Shown: in pieces, positions 26,657-36,629 of the stretch
Numbering within the stretch: position 1 is the stretch's first letter
Layout: each line of letters starts with the position of its first letter
From: an uncultured Granulosicoccaceae bacterium
GTDB taxonomy: Bacteria; Pseudomonadota; Gammaproteobacteria; Granulosicoccales; Granulosicoccaceae
Assembly (NCBI GenBank): GCA_938005265.1
Contig: CALLOA010000008.1
Span: 1 to 64,000, forward strand
DNA: 64,000 bases
Direction of reading: 5' to 3'
Made by a program: the position numbers and the translations under genes
The notes under the pieces: model-generated
Seen by the model: only the letters and a program-made list of their open reading frames with translations
Databases searched by the model: none
What the model was told of the DNA's origin: nothing

Positions 26657-26684
26657 TGCAAGTTAGATTCTGCAAGTTAGATTC
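26657..26684 (+). repeat. Perfect 14-bp tandem duplication
   Basis: TGCAAGTTAGATTC is present twice end to end between convergent genes. An inverted repeat TGTGCAGC / GCTGCACA at 26696-26730 lies beside it but lacks a T tract. Confidence 0.85.
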
Positions 26685-26796
26685 GGCCAATTAAATGTGC
26701 AGCAGACACTCCATCACTAACAGCTGCACACCCCCCAACACAAACCGCTCGAAGATAGACCGAAGAAATCACATGTGAGGTGATTGCACGTTGGGT

Positions 26797-27219
26797 TTAA
26801 ATATCTCCGCTGTAAGGGACGATTGCCCAACGTTCGAGGTTAGTAGTGCCCTCTACACCAAACCGTATTACTCCATCTACCGCGTAGATTGATACGCAAG
26901 GGTAAGCACCTTCATTTTCGCGACAGAGTTTATCGCCATCGATTTCCCACTTCTGATCCTTGATTTCCCAAGACCCGTCAAACGCTCTCGCGTGAGCGGT
27001 TCCACGGGCTCCAAACACCCACGTCCATTCACCGCCATGGCTCCTGAATGCGGTGCCACGAAACATCTGCTCAATTTCAGGGCCTGACAGTGGAACCAAC
27101 CCATCAGTCGTGGCACGACTCCTGAAAGCTGCCTTGCCGTCCGGACCTGTACCGGAGGCGGCACAGGCGGCAACGAGCTGTACGAATATAATCAAACCCA
27201 ACAACTTCAACATTCTCAT
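26797..27219 (-). CDS. Small putative lipoprotein
   Basis: The 140-aa product starts at ATG 27219, preceded by GGAG, and has a lipoprotein signal MRMLKLLGLIIFVQLVAAC with lipobox LVAAC. The mature part contains PLSGPEIEQMFRGTAFRS and GSWEIKDQKWEIDGDKLC, then CVSIYAVDG. This pattern, in which a threshold-like G-x-x-F segment is followed by Trp-rich strands, occurs in small periplasmic proteins of unknown role in marine proteobacteria. The two Cys of the domain may be bonded. It is a single gene. Confidence 0.7.
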   Translation of the reverse strand: MRMLKLLGLIIFVQLVAACAASGTGPDGKAAFRSRATTDGLVPLSGPEIEQMFRGTAFRSHGGEWTWVFGARGTAHARAFDGSWEIKDQKWEIDGDKLCRENEGAYPCVSIYAVDGVIRFGVEGTTNLERWAIVPYSGDI

Positions 27220-27446
27220 TGCATCTCCATGTTTCGCTCTAGCAATCATAAATTTTGTTTCGCAACCCGCTGAAAAGTTTCAAACCACAGGTCTCGAGTA
27301 ACTTCCCTGTTTATGCCACTACAAACGCACAGCCACTAGGATAGTGTAGACCAGCCAGCTAAAATAGGTATACAAGCACGGCCTGTTAGACCATTTAACC
27401 CTATTGTGCAGCAGGATTTCTATGTTACTGCACGCATTCCTCACAT

Positions 27447-28706
27447 CTATTCGACCTGTTCTTCAAAATCAACAAAATCCAGTGTTGGAGTATTCCCTGA
27501 CAGGGTTCTGGCATGCCCCAGGCTACTGGCCCGCACCACCGCACCCTGACCGAACTTTTGCGCTGCAGCGTCTATCGTTCTCTCAAGTTCGTTTTGCTGG
27601 CTGTCAAAGCTGAACAGATCGAGCTGGCACGGATCACCCTGCTCCACCAGGCCAAACACTGCCAGACCAACCAGGCGATAAGTCGAATCCTCTCTACGTG
27701 CTTCATGGGCCGACGGTTCATCAAATCGCTGCAGCAAGTTCAACCCGCATTGGTACAACAAATCAGAGCAACAGGTCGGTTCCGGTAAAGAGACCTGCCT
27801 GGTCAACAACTTGAATTCGCTGGTCTTTAATCTTACCCGCACACCACCTGCCAAAAGGCCTTTAGACCTGAGACGGCTACCCAGACGTTCGGCTGACTGA
27901 CGCAAATGCATGGCGATATCCTCTTTTGATGATACATCACCAAGTAAAGTGCGTTCAGACCCCATGCTGCGAGCAGTGCGTCGTCTGGCCACGCGCCGCG
28001 GATCACGAGCGTTCGCCAATGACTGGAAATGCAGACCATAGCTACCCAACATACGCTTTAACCAGTGCGGGCAGGCTTTGCGAACATCACCGATGGTATA
28101 CAGCCCGATACGGTGCAGGCGCAATACAGTCTTGGGACCAGCTCCCCATAGCCGTGATACCGGCATAGGATCCAACCATTTCACAGCATCAGCAGGTTCT
28201 ACAATGGTCAGACCATCCGGCTTGTTAAAATCACTGGCAACCTTGGCTACATATTTGGATGACGCGACGCCTACCGATACCGTCAGCCCACCCGTAGCTT
28301 CTTTAACACTGGACTTCAGCTTGCGGGCTATTTGCAATGGCGTTCCAAATATTCGCTCGGCTCCAGTCATATCCAGAAAGGCTTCATCCAGTGAGATAGC
28401 TTCAACATCAGGCGAAAAATCTGCAAAAACATTCATCATGCAGCAGGACAGTTCCTGGTAGCGATCAAAGCGCGGCGGCACAGTGTGAAGGTTGGGGCAA
28501 CGCTGCAATGCTTCGGCCATTGGCATCGCGCTTTTAATTCCAAAGCGCCTGGCTTCATAACTGGCCGTGAGCACCACACCGCGATTGCTGCGTGGACCGA
28601 CAACTAACGCGCGCCCGCGTAGCGTGGGGTCATCCAACTGTTCCACCTGTGCATAAAATGCATCCATATCAGCGTGTACAATTGTCCTGGGCCATGCAAG
28701 CTTCAT
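27447..28706 (-). CDS. dinB: DNA polymerase IV (Y-family translesion polymerase)
   Basis: The 419-aa enzyme is a DinB-type polymerase. Catalytic acidic residues are in HADMDAFYAQVEQ (about residue 11) and AISLDEAFLDMT (about residue 105), with SYEARRFGIKSAMP between them. The helix-hairpin-helix thumb region and little-finger domain follow. It copies past damaged template at low fidelity. Its C-terminus is longer than that of E. coli DinB (351 aa) by about 65 residues. A LexA-like box lies 13 bp upstream of the start, consistent with SOS control. Confidence 0.92.
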   Translation of the reverse strand: MKLAWPRTIVHADMDAFYAQVEQLDDPTLRGRALVVGPRSNRGVVLTASYEARRFGIKSAMPMAEALQRCPNLHTVPPRFDRYQELSCCMMNVFADFSPDVEAISLDEAFLDMTGAERIFGTPLQIARKLKSSVKEATGGLTVSVGVASSKYVAKVASDFNKPDGLTIVEPADAVKWLDPMPVSRLWGAGPKTVLRLHRIGLYTIGDVRKACPHWLKRMLGSYGLHFQSLANARDPRRVARRRTARSMGSERTLLGDVSSKEDIAMHLRQSAERLGSRLRSKGLLAGGVRVRLKTSEFKLLTRQVSLPEPTCCSDLLYQCGLNLLQRFDEPSAHEARREDSTYRLVGLAVFGLVEQGDPCQLDLFSFDSQQNELERTIDAAAQKFGQGAVVRASSLGHARTLSGNTPTLDFVDFEEQVE

Positions 28707-28718
28707 AAGCTCAGTTTA

Positions 28719-28734
28719 CTATAATTTCATACAG
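28719..28734 (-). promoter_or_regulatory. LexA-like SOS box before dinB
   Basis: On the minus strand the site reads CTGTATGAAATTATAG, which fits CTGT-N8-ACAG with one mismatch. It overlaps a TATAGT -10-like element just before dinB. A second near-match, CTGTATATTAAAACAC, lies further up, closer to the divergent gene. Confidence 0.5.
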
Positions 28735-28821
28735 GTATCATAAAACCCCACTTGTAGAAAAACTACAACGGCCGGTGCAAACAACCTGTATATTAAAACA
28801 CCTGCGAAAAAGGAATCATCC

Positions 28822-29676
28822 ATGAGTCAAGCAGCAAGTGTGGGCATACTCCACCCCGGCATGATGGGCAGTAGTGTTGCGGCCGCGCTTATCAGCAATG
28901 ACCACTCGGTCAGTTGGGCAAGTGAAGGGCGCAGTCAAGCGAGCGCACGTCGAGCCGGTGAACACGGAATCAGTGATGCGGGTAGCTTGCGAGAACTCGG
29001 AGAAGCTTGCGAAATATTGTTCTCTGTGTGCCCGCCTGATCAGGCACTGACACTCGCAACCACCGTTGTACAATCAGGTTTCAGCGGCACGTATGTAGAC
29101 TGCAACGCCATCTCACCGGGCACCGCACAGGCCGTAGCCGGGTTGCTCGATGACAACGAAATAGAAGTAGTTGACGGCGGTATCATCGGCCCGCCAGCCT
29201 GGCAAGAAGGCACGACGAGACTTTATCTTTCAGGTAAGCAGGCATCGTCAGTCGCCACCTTATTTGAGGGGTCCAAAATGGAAGCGATCACTATCGGCGA
29301 TGAGATCGGTGCCGCTTCAGCAATGAAGATGGCCTATGCCGGCTGGACCAAAGGCTCGGCAGCACTGTTACTAAACATGGTTGCTTTGGCACAACACCAC
29401 AATCTGGGCACTCATCTTGAATCGGAGTGGACACTCTCGCAACCACAACTGCACGCTGCTTTGAAGAACGCCAGTACAGGCAACGCTCCTAAGGCCTGGC
29501 GCTTCAGTGGTGAAATGCAAGAGATAGCTGAAACTCTTCGCCAGGCTGGTTTGCCCGCTGGAGCGTTCGACGCAGCAACCAGTACCTACCAGGCATTAAC
29601 ACATTTCAAATCTGTGGAAACGCCACAGACCAAAAATGTTATTGAAGCCTTGTTAGAAGCGGCGTCAGGCAAATAA
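28822..29676 (+). CDS. NAD(P)-binding beta-hydroxyacid dehydrogenase-like protein, DUF1932
   Basis: The 284-aa product has an N-terminal Rossmann fold (VGILHPGMMGSSVAAALISN) and a helical DUF1932 C-terminal domain (about 190-260). The segment VDCNAISPGTA replaces the usual substrate loop, and KMAYAGWTKGSAALLLNM carries the conserved catalytic Lys of the 6-phosphogluconate dehydrogenase-like superfamily. Substrate unknown. It is divergent from dinB across 115 bp. Confidence 0.8.
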   Translation: MSQAASVGILHPGMMGSSVAAALISNDHSVSWASEGRSQASARRAGEHGISDAGSLRELGEACEILFSVCPPDQALTLATTVVQSGFSGTYVDCNAISPGTAQAVAGLLDDNEIEVVDGGIIGPPAWQEGTTRLYLSGKQASSVATLFEGSKMEAITIGDEIGAASAMKMAYAGWTKGSAALLLNMVALAQHHNLGTHLESEWTLSQPQLHAALKNASTGNAPKAWRFSGEMQEIAETLRQAGLPAGAFDAATSTYQALTHFKSVETPQTKNVIEALLEAASGK

Positions 29677-29709
29677 CTGAAATAAATAATAACCGGTACA
29701 GCCAGGAGT

Positions 29710-31674
29710 TCAACCAGCCGGTGAAAACTCACGATTGGCGCGGCGTATGGCCCGCGAGCGGCGATGTCGCAAAATCAGCGCTGCAATGGTGATCAGAAAA
29801 GGCACGAGAACGATATTCAACAACTTGATGCGTCCCCCCAGCTTCTCAATATCCTGGCCAAGCTGGTGCTGAACCTCACGTAACTCACGGCGAATCGTCA
29901 GCTGTTGGGCGCGAAAGTTATCAACTTCCTGCTGCTGTTCAGCACTCAGCGACAGAACATCACCCCCTTCTTTGTTCTGCTGCAATGCAGCTAGTCGCGC
30001 TTCAGTCTCGTTCAACCGCTCCTGTAACTCTCGCTCCTTGTCCTGGAAGCGAGACGCAGCATCACGCTCAAGATCTTCAACCACGTGGAACGGGCGTGCA
30101 TATGTTCCGCGACTGCGTAAGCTCATCAGGTCCGAACTGCCCAGTATATTTTCAGCCGCGTTGATAAAGAAATTACCGTTATCAGCAAATGGCTGTGCAA
30201 TTTCACGACCGAAAAAATTCTGTAACCTGACCCACAAAGGATCATTCAGTACATCTGTATCAGCAACAAGGAATACGTTAATCCCGGACTCCACTGAATC
30301 ACTGACATGTTCCTTTAAAACAGCTTCAGGTGCAGATTCTTCATCGGTGTCGCCTTGTGCAGAATCGGAGTCTGCACCGGCCTCTTCGGCAGATTCCGCT
30401 TCATCTGCAAGTGGACGTCCCTCAGGATAAGCTGTACTGGCCGAGCCAGTAACATGAGCAGCAATTGTGTAACGCTCTCCAGTCGCGGTAAATTGATCAG
30501 CCAATTGTGCCGGGTCAAGCAAATTTTTCAATAATGACGCATCGATGAGCCCGGCACGATCACTGGATTGAATCAATGGTTCAAAGTTGGTTTTCGCATC
30601 TGTTGTGGGCCTGACCACACTGCCACTGGAAAAGATAATATTGTTCAGCTGACTGAGCACTGGATGATCAGTAGCAACAAAATTGGCCTGCCCATAACCA
30701 AACACACCAAGATGCGGCGTCGGGCGTTGCGTAGCGCCTCCGCCTACACGCAATGCATGCGCTTCATCAGCCAATATCTTGTCGGCAACCAATTCAACAC
30801 CCCACTGTTCAAGTACCGGCAAAAACCTTGAAGGAATAGATGTCGTGTCCATTTGCGGCCCCATTGAAAGCAAAGGATCCGTCTGCGCAAATTCATCAAC
30901 AAACGCCATGATACTGCCACCGCGCAAGGCGAACTGATCTATCGCATACAGTGTTTGATCGGATACATTGTCCGGGTGTATCAGGAGCAGAAGATCAATA
31001 TCATCGGGTATTTCTTCGATATCAACGCCCAGGTTGTCTATTTGGTAGAGCTGGCGCAGTTGAGTGTAGGTTTGCCAAGGGGTCACGGCTCGCCGCTGCC
31101 CCTGATCAAAACCACCGGCAACCTGCAAACCTGAAATCAGGCCGATTTTCTGTTCCTCGCTACGCCCTACTTTGGAAAGCATACGCGTTACATCGTATTC
31201 AAGGAATTCCTCACGATCAGGATGCAAAAATTCAATAGTCTCTTCTGCTCCATTGGCAGCAACCGCAACTATCCCGAAAAATATCGGATCTTCACCGAAG
31301 CCCAGACCAACGCGCTGGATACCATGTTCAGACGCTTCGTCCTCCTGCTCGGAAAATGCTTCAGGATCTATCACTTCAAGAGAAAGTTTGCCATCAGAAC
31401 GTAGCACATATTCTTGTAATAAATCCGTTATGCGCCGGGCGTAGTCACGCAAAAATCCAAGTTCAGAAGAATCTTCTTCTGAATAAAAAAACTTCAATCT
31501 GACATTGGATTCCAGACCGGCAACGATATTTTCAGTTCCTGCCGAGATGCTGTAGGTTTTATCTTCAGTCAGGTCTATTCGCGAGCCTTTGAATATAAAA
31601 TTATTGGCGGTTATCAGGCCAAGAGACACCACTGCGAGAAGTATCAACGCCACCTTGGAAGTCAGTTTTTTCAT
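29710..31674 (-). CDS. Gld-family ABC system auxiliary membrane protein (GldG-like)
   Basis: The 654-aa protein has an N-terminal membrane helix (VALILLAVVSLGLITANNF) and a large periplasmic ABC_transp_aux domain with LTEDKTYSISAGTENIVAGL. A Ser/Glu/Asp-rich insert lies near residue 420, a coiled coil near residues 560-620, and a C-terminal helix (VPFLITIAALIL) closes it. It is the third gene of a three-gene ABC export operon. In Bacteroidetes GldG serves gliding; in proteobacteria the trio is of unknown substrate. I use ATG 31674, two bases after the permease stop, rather than the TTG at 31680. Confidence 0.82.
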   Translation of the reverse strand: MKKLTSKVALILLAVVSLGLITANNFIFKGSRIDLTEDKTYSISAGTENIVAGLESNVRLKFFYSEEDSSELGFLRDYARRITDLLQEYVLRSDGKLSLEVIDPEAFSEQEDEASEHGIQRVGLGFGEDPIFFGIVAVAANGAEETIEFLHPDREEFLEYDVTRMLSKVGRSEEQKIGLISGLQVAGGFDQGQRRAVTPWQTYTQLRQLYQIDNLGVDIEEIPDDIDLLLLIHPDNVSDQTLYAIDQFALRGGSIMAFVDEFAQTDPLLSMGPQMDTTSIPSRFLPVLEQWGVELVADKILADEAHALRVGGGATQRPTPHLGVFGYGQANFVATDHPVLSQLNNIIFSSGSVVRPTTDAKTNFEPLIQSSDRAGLIDASLLKNLLDPAQLADQFTATGERYTIAAHVTGSASTAYPEGRPLADEAESAEEAGADSDSAQGDTDEESAPEAVLKEHVSDSVESGINVFLVADTDVLNDPLWVRLQNFFGREIAQPFADNGNFFINAAENILGSSDLMSLRSRGTYARPFHVVEDLERDAASRFQDKERELQERLNETEARLAALQQNKEGGDVLSLSAEQQQEVDNFRAQQLTIRRELREVQHQLGQDIEKLGGRIKLLNIVLVPFLITIAALILRHRRSRAIRRANREFSPAG

Positions 31675-31676
31675 AG

Positions 31677-32411
31677 TCAATCTGCCTTCTTCATATTGAT
31701 TATCAGCACAGTAGCGATCAGCCAGGTGATAATCACCAAAACGAAAAAGAAAATATCGCGTAAATCAAGCACTCCGCGTGATATCGCCAGGTAGTGTGTA
31801 AGGAAACTAAGACTTGAGACAGCATCCAGTACCACATTTGGCGCCCAACTTCGGAATGCCCCCTGCACCAGTGGGAAACCTGCAACAACAAGAATAAAAC
31901 AGACAACAACAGTCAGTATAAAAGCGATCACCTGATTATTGGTTGTGGCTGATATAGCACTACCTACGGCAAGAAAAGCACCCGCCATTAACCAACTACC
32001 CAAGTAGCTTGCAACGATAACCCCATTGTCCGGATCACCCAGATAGTTCACCGTGAGCCAGATGGGAAATGTCAGCAGCAAAGCAAGACCAACAAAAGCC
32101 CAGGAAGCAAAGAACTTTCCGAGTACCGCTTGTGTTGTGGTAACAGGTAGAGTCAGCAACAACTCAATTGTGCCGCTTTTACGCTCTTCAGCCCATAGGC
32201 GCATGGCTATGGCAGGGACCAGAAACAGATACAACCATGGGTGAAAAGAGAAAAACGGTAACAGATCGGCCTGACCGCGCTCGTATAGCCCACCCATATA
32301 AAACGCAAACCCGGCCGACAGCATCAGGAATATGACTATAAAAATATAAGCGAGAGGAGACGCAAAATAGCTATACATTTCCCGCCTGAAAACAGACACG
32401 CAACTATTCAT
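31677..32411 (-). CDS. ABC-2 type permease (GldF-like)
   Basis: The 244-aa integral membrane protein has about six helices. It starts with the amphipathic FRREMYSYFASPLAYIFIVI typical of ABC-2 permeases and contains MRLWAEERKSGTIELLLTLPVT, the family's coupling segment. It pairs with the ATPase encoded upstream. The ATG at 32411 follows a GTG in frame; either could serve. It ends two bases before the GldG-like gene. Confidence 0.85.
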   Translation of the reverse strand: MNSCVSVFRREMYSYFASPLAYIFIVIFLMLSAGFAFYMGGLYERGQADLLPFFSFHPWLYLFLVPAIAMRLWAEERKSGTIELLLTLPVTTTQAVLGKFFASWAFVGLALLLTFPIWLTVNYLGDPDNGVIVASYLGSWLMAGAFLAVGSAISATTNNQVIAFILTVVVCFILVVAGFPLVQGAFRSWAPNVVLDAVSSLSFLTHYLAISRGVLDLRDIFFFVLVIITWLIATVLIINMKKAD

Positions 32412-32462
32412 CACACCCGGCCTTGCATTCGAACTGCTGTATTAACAAATCAAACATGCTAT

Positions 32463-33413
32463 TCACGATCGTTGGCCACCTGTAATATCCATAAACACAT
32501 CATCCAGCCGGCCGGTTTCAACATAAACGGAGGCATTATTCCAACCTTGCATCCCGAGTAAACCCGCTACTTCTTCATGAACCCTGTTTCTGTTTTCAAC
32601 AGACTGCTCTGCGACAGCCGTTATACGGCGGGGTTGATCATGGGCGACTTCGGCAACGCCCACTGATGGCAGTGTCTCAAGCAGGTTTTTTACATTGGCG
32701 ATATCGACGTCTTGCGGAAACTGCACAGTAACGGCCTGGTGGTAGCGTGATTGGGCTTGTAATTCGCTGGGAGAGTTATCTGCAAGCAATTTTCCGTTCG
32801 CGATAACCACAGCACGGTTGCAGACTGTCGAAACTTCTTCGAGAATATGTGTGGACAGTATGACAATCTTGTCGGTTGACAGATTTTTTATCAGCTGCCG
32901 GACCTGATGTTTTTGATTCGGATCCAGACCATCGGTAGGCTCGTCCAATATCAGCACGGCAGGGTCATGCAAAATCGCCTGGGCGATACCCACACGTCTT
33001 TTGAAACCTTTCGAAAGTTCTTCTATACGTTTGTGGGCAACACTTGCCAATTCAAGTTTCTGCATCGCATCGGCAATTGCATCACCGCGTTGCTTTTTTC
33101 CCAGACCACGCATGCGTCCAACAAACTGAAGAAAATCAGGTGGCGTCATATCTGAATACAAAGGCGCACCTTCGGGAAGGTAACCAATTTGTTTGCGCGT
33201 GGCAATTGGCCGCAGCCTGACGTTTTTGCCCATCACCCTGACTTTGCCACTTGTGGGTTTAATGAAGCCGGCTATCATTTTCATGGTTGTGGACTTGCCC
33301 GCACCATTAGGTCCCAGAAACCCGAGAACTTCACCGGGCGAAACTGAAAATGAGATGTCGTCAACCGCCCTGAATCCCGAGAAATCCTTACTCAAATTAC
33401 TTATTTCGATCAT
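32463..33413 (-). CDS. ABC transporter ATPase (GldA-like)
   Basis: The 316-aa ATPase has Walker A GPNGAGKST, signature LSKGFKRRVGIAQ and Walker B VLILDEPTDGLD with ILSTHILEEV following. A C-terminal extension of about 90 residues ends VYVETGRLDDVFMDITGG, as in DrrA/GldA-type exporters. It is the first gene of the Gld-like trio, 51 bp before the permease. Confidence 0.9.
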   Translation of the reverse strand: MIEISNLSKDFSGFRAVDDISFSVSPGEVLGFLGPNGAGKSTTMKMIAGFIKPTSGKVRVMGKNVRLRPIATRKQIGYLPEGAPLYSDMTPPDFLQFVGRMRGLGKKQRGDAIADAMQKLELASVAHKRIEELSKGFKRRVGIAQAILHDPAVLILDEPTDGLDPNQKHQVRQLIKNLSTDKIVILSTHILEEVSTVCNRAVVIANGKLLADNSPSELQAQSRYHQAVTVQFPQDVDIANVKNLLETLPSVGVAEVAHDQPRRITAVAEQSVENRNRVHEEVAGLLGMQGWNNASVYVETGRLDDVFMDITGGQRS

Positions 33414-33790
33414 GGTAGATAGTGTTGCGAATAATTGACGCGAGCAAAAAATAATACGGATACGTATTCCATCAGGCTAGTACCATACGCCGGTTCGACC
33501 ACTTTGACGAATTGAATTTGCCAATTCGCCAAACAACGCCGAATACAACACCGAATACAACGCATCAGGAACGATCAGGCGATCAAAAATTTAATAAAAA
33601 AAAGTGGCTTTTTCAAGCCTTTTACATGACGAATTTTTTAGCTTATCCCGGGCCCCATGAAGAGCTGCTGACTGACGCTTCCCCTGAATTACCCACTGTG
33701 AGGTTTCACTGGAGTATGATTAACCTGAATACATCATACAAAAGCGCAAAATCTGAGCTTTCAACAAAAAGGAGCCTGACGGAGACTTGC

Positions 33791-34705
33791 ATGCAATGGG
33801 AAAAAACCGGATTTATCGGACTCGGGCAGATGGGTCACGGCATGGCGCTGAATCTGCTGAAGACCAATGGTCAACTGGCAGTCCATGATATTGACACAAG
33901 TCGAACCGCGTTGCTTGTTGAGCAGGGTGCGGAGTTAGCCGATACACCGGCTCAGATGGGCAATGAATGTGACTTGTTGTTCCTATGTCTGCCATCCAGC
34001 AAGGAAGTTGATTCACTCTTATTTGGTGATGCGGGGCTTGTGAACGGCGGCAACGCCGCTGGCAAGCTCACCATCGTGGATACCACGACGCTTCCCAGCC
34101 AGGATGCCGTAACATTTGCCGAGCGTGCAAAACAGTACGGCGTGGATTATTTTGACAGCCCTGTTTCGGGTTTGCCAAAACGAGCAGACGAAGGCAGCCT
34201 GACCATCATGTTCGGGGGCACTGAAAACGCTTTTTCCCGGATATCTCCTTATCTGGCAAGCATGGGAAACAATCCGATCTATTGCGGTGTAACCGGCAGC
34301 GGCCAGGCGATGAAATCCATAAATAATATTATCTACAATATCAACATAGCAGCGCTATGCGAAGTCATACCATTAGCTTTGAAGAGCGGGCTCGACAAAG
34401 AAGCCGTCACCCGTGTTGTGCTGGATGGCAGTAGTCGCAGCTTTGCGTCAGAGCACTTTGTGCCAAAAATGAAGCAACGCATCTTCGATGGTGATTTTTC
34501 CCTGCAAAGCGCCTACAAGGATATTGAGAATTTTCGCAGTCTGATTGCTAAAGCGGGTGACGCAGGGGTTAAAGAGGACAGTTTTCCCTTATCAACAGCT
34601 ATGACCTCGGTCTACGAACATGCCCTGCAGGCAGGGCATGGAGAAGAAGCTAAAAGCTCGATGATCAAGCAGTACGAATCTCTGCTCGATGTTGAATATT
34701 CCTGA
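33791..34705 (+). CDS. 3-hydroxyisobutyrate dehydrogenase-family oxidoreductase
   Basis: The 304-aa product is a beta-hydroxyacid dehydrogenase (GarR/MmsB-like). The NAD motif is FIGLGQMGHGMALNLLKTNG, the substrate loop DSPVSGLPKRADEGSLTIM, the catalytic Lys segment GSGQAMKSINNIIYNINIAAL and the C-terminal region KDIENFRSLI. I start at ATG 33791, with GGAG six bases before it; the 93 extra residues in the ORF track show no homology and contain a microduplication. Probable cytoplasmic enzyme on a small hydroxy acid; substrate not determinable. Confidence 0.85.
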   Translation: MQWEKTGFIGLGQMGHGMALNLLKTNGQLAVHDIDTSRTALLVEQGAELADTPAQMGNECDLLFLCLPSSKEVDSLLFGDAGLVNGGNAAGKLTIVDTTTLPSQDAVTFAERAKQYGVDYFDSPVSGLPKRADEGSLTIMFGGTENAFSRISPYLASMGNNPIYCGVTGSGQAMKSINNIIYNINIAALCEVIPLALKSGLDKEAVTRVVLDGSSRSFASEHFVPKMKQRIFDGDFSLQSAYKDIENFRSLIAKAGDAGVKEDSFPLSTAMTSVYEHALQAGHGEEAKSSMIKQYESLLDVEYS

Positions 34706-34806
34706 ACCAAAGGTACTCTGAGAAGAATGGCAGGAAGCTTTCCTGCCAATTTCAGGATCCGGTTAGTACGCGTTGCCTAACCAGACAAGGCTACCCTGCA
34801 GTCAAA

Positions 34807-35529
34807 CTACCTTCGACTCATAAACGCACGTAGCAAGCCACTGCGATGCAGGTAATACAACAGTGTCATGATAGAGGCTATTGCTGAAGCTAAATAGGTC
34901 AGAAAAGCCGCATTTAGAACCTTGGACGCTCCACGTGCTTCCTCGCCGTTAACGATATTGGCAGCAACCATGGCCTTTTTGGCACGAGCACTGGCATCCC
35001 ATTCTACCGGCAGCGTCACTACAGAAAATACAACAGCCGCGGAAAAAAGTGCCACGCCCAGCAGCACGACCGGTGTGCCCAGAGCTGGCGCCAGCGACAT
35101 TAACAACATGCCGCCCATGAGTACCGGCATTGACATCTTACTGGAGATATTTGTTACCGGCACCAGCTTGGAACGCATTTGCAAAAACTTGTATCCCTGT
35201 GCGTGTTGCAACGCGTGCCCTGCTTCGTGACAGGCAACTCCGATGGCAGAAATCGAACGGGCATTGTATACCGGTTCCGATAACCGCAGCGTCTTGTCTC
35301 GCGGATCGTAGTGATCGCTCAGACGACCCGACACAGGCTCGATGCGGCAATCCGTTACACCTTGGCGTTGCAGCATCAGTTGCGCGGCTTCAGCGCCTGT
35401 CATATTGCTGGAGGTTCCCACCGTTTCAAATCGCTTGAAGGTACTTTTCACCAGAAACGAGGCCAGACCCGAGAGAACCATGCCCGGCAACATCACCATA
35501 AGCATATAACTCATATTAAAATAACCCAT
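34807..35529 (-). CDS. Membrane zinc metallopeptidase (YugP-like)
   Basis: The 240-aa protein is of the Zn_peptidase_2 family. HEXXH-like HEAGH occurs in IGVACHEAGHALQHAQGYKF, preceded by YDPRDKTLRLSEPVYN, both conserved. Transmembrane stretches lie at the N-terminus (YMLMVMLPGMVLSGLASFLV), in the middle (MPVLMGGMLLMSLAPALG, then VVLLGVALFSAAVVFSVVT) and near the end. Function in the cell is unknown for the family. Single gene. Confidence 0.85.
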   Translation of the reverse strand: MGYFNMSYMLMVMLPGMVLSGLASFLVKSTFKRFETVGTSSNMTGAEAAQLMLQRQGVTDCRIEPVSGRLSDHYDPRDKTLRLSEPVYNARSISAIGVACHEAGHALQHAQGYKFLQMRSKLVPVTNISSKMSMPVLMGGMLLMSLAPALGTPVVLLGVALFSAAVVFSVVTLPVEWDASARAKKAMVAANIVNGEEARGASKVLNAAFLTYLASAIASIMTLLYYLHRSGLLRAFMSRR

Positions 35530-35714
35530 TTTTGTCTTTTTACTCCCGATAAAGCGTTACACTGCTGGCCACAGCGTCTGGCAGCCAGAAATTTAATGTA
35601 CATACAGGCTATGGTTGTGCCCGCATCGTCACAAATATGGCGACTTGCGTGTAATTCATCAAGGCTGCATAGCCAGTTGTTGACAATCTATTGCGTAATC
35701 TGCAAGAAAAGCCA

Positions 35715-36629
35715 ATGAAAACCGCGATCATGTACATTATGGCCTTCGGATCCGGCATGATCTGGGGCCTGACATTTTCATTGGCCAGAATCGCGACAGA
35801 AGCCGGCAAAGCTCCCTTGGGGCTGGCATGGTGGCAGGTCTTTGGTGGCGGTATTGTACTACTTGTTTACTGCATCCTGAAATCGGAATTTGGCCGCCGA
35901 CAACGCCCTGGTCTGAGCCAAATGTTCGTGGTCGGTACCATTGGCAATGTCATACCGGGTACTTTGTTGTTTTATGCAGCCCTTTACGTGCCTGCCGGCG
36001 TGTTGGCGATCACTATCGCTATTGTGCCCATGCTCACTTATGCCAGTGGCACAGCACTATCGCTTGAACGATTTGCCTGGCCCAGATTCAGTGGCGTTTT
36101 ACTTGGCTTCAGTGCGATTTTGTTGATTATGCTACCCAACGGGGTCATAGGCCTCCAGGCTGCCCAATCAGGCACATTATTGACCGACACCCGGTTCTGG
36201 ATAGGCGCATCTCTTATTGCTTGCTGCTTTTATACCATTGAAAATCTTTTTGTGGAGACTCGCGTATCGTCGGATACATCAATTCCCGTACTTTTAAGCG
36301 GCGGGATGTTACTGGCCGCAACCGTGCTACTGCCTTTGGTAATAATAAACCGGGATTTCGTTACCATCACCTTGCCACTAGACAGAGTTGATTGGTCGAT
36401 CATCGCCATGATGTTTGTCAGCGCAATTGCCTACCTGATGTATCTGTTGCTAATTAAATTGGCCGGGGCAATTTTTGCGAGCATGTCCGGGTATGTCGTC
36501 ACGCTTTCAGGGGTGTTCTGGGGAATGATAATTTTTTCGGAAAAACACTCATTGCTTATATGGGCTGCACTGGCTCTGATGTTACTGGGAATGGCACTGG
36601 TTACTCCGCGCTCGCAACAAGAACAGTAA
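35715..36629 (+). CDS. EamA/DMT-family transporter
   Basis: The 304-aa protein has about ten membrane helices in two EamA repeats; GSGMIWGLTFSLARIATEAG is the typical first helix, and GYVVTLSGVFWGMIIFSEKH marks the second repeat. Such transporters export metabolites or amino acids, but the substrate is not evident. ATG 35715 is chosen over the upstream TTG. Its last 29 bp overlap the convergent S4-protein gene. Confidence 0.82.
   Translation: MKTAIMYIMAFGSGMIWGLTFSLARIATEAGKAPLGLAWWQVFGGGIVLLVYCILKSEFGRRQRPGLSQMFVVGTIGNVIPGTLLFYAALYVPAGVLAITIAIVPMLTYASGTALSLERFAWPRFSGVLLGFSAILLIMLPNGVIGLQAAQSGTLLTDTRFWIGASLIACCFYTIENLFVETRVSSDTSIPVLLSGGMLLAATVLLPLVIINRDFVTITLPLDRVDWSIIAMMFVSAIAYLMYLLLIKLAGAIFASMSGYVVTLSGVFWGMIIFSEKHSLLIWAALALMLLGMALVTPRSQQEQ

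Noticed and set aside
26696-26730. Hairpin TGTGCAGC / GCTGCACA as terminator
   Set aside because: No T tract on either side; may be only a chance dyad between convergent genes.
33512-33790. 93-residue N-terminal extension of the hydroxyisobutyrate dehydrogenase
   Set aside because: The strong ribosome binding site and family start are at 33791, and the extension has no homology signal and includes a microduplication.
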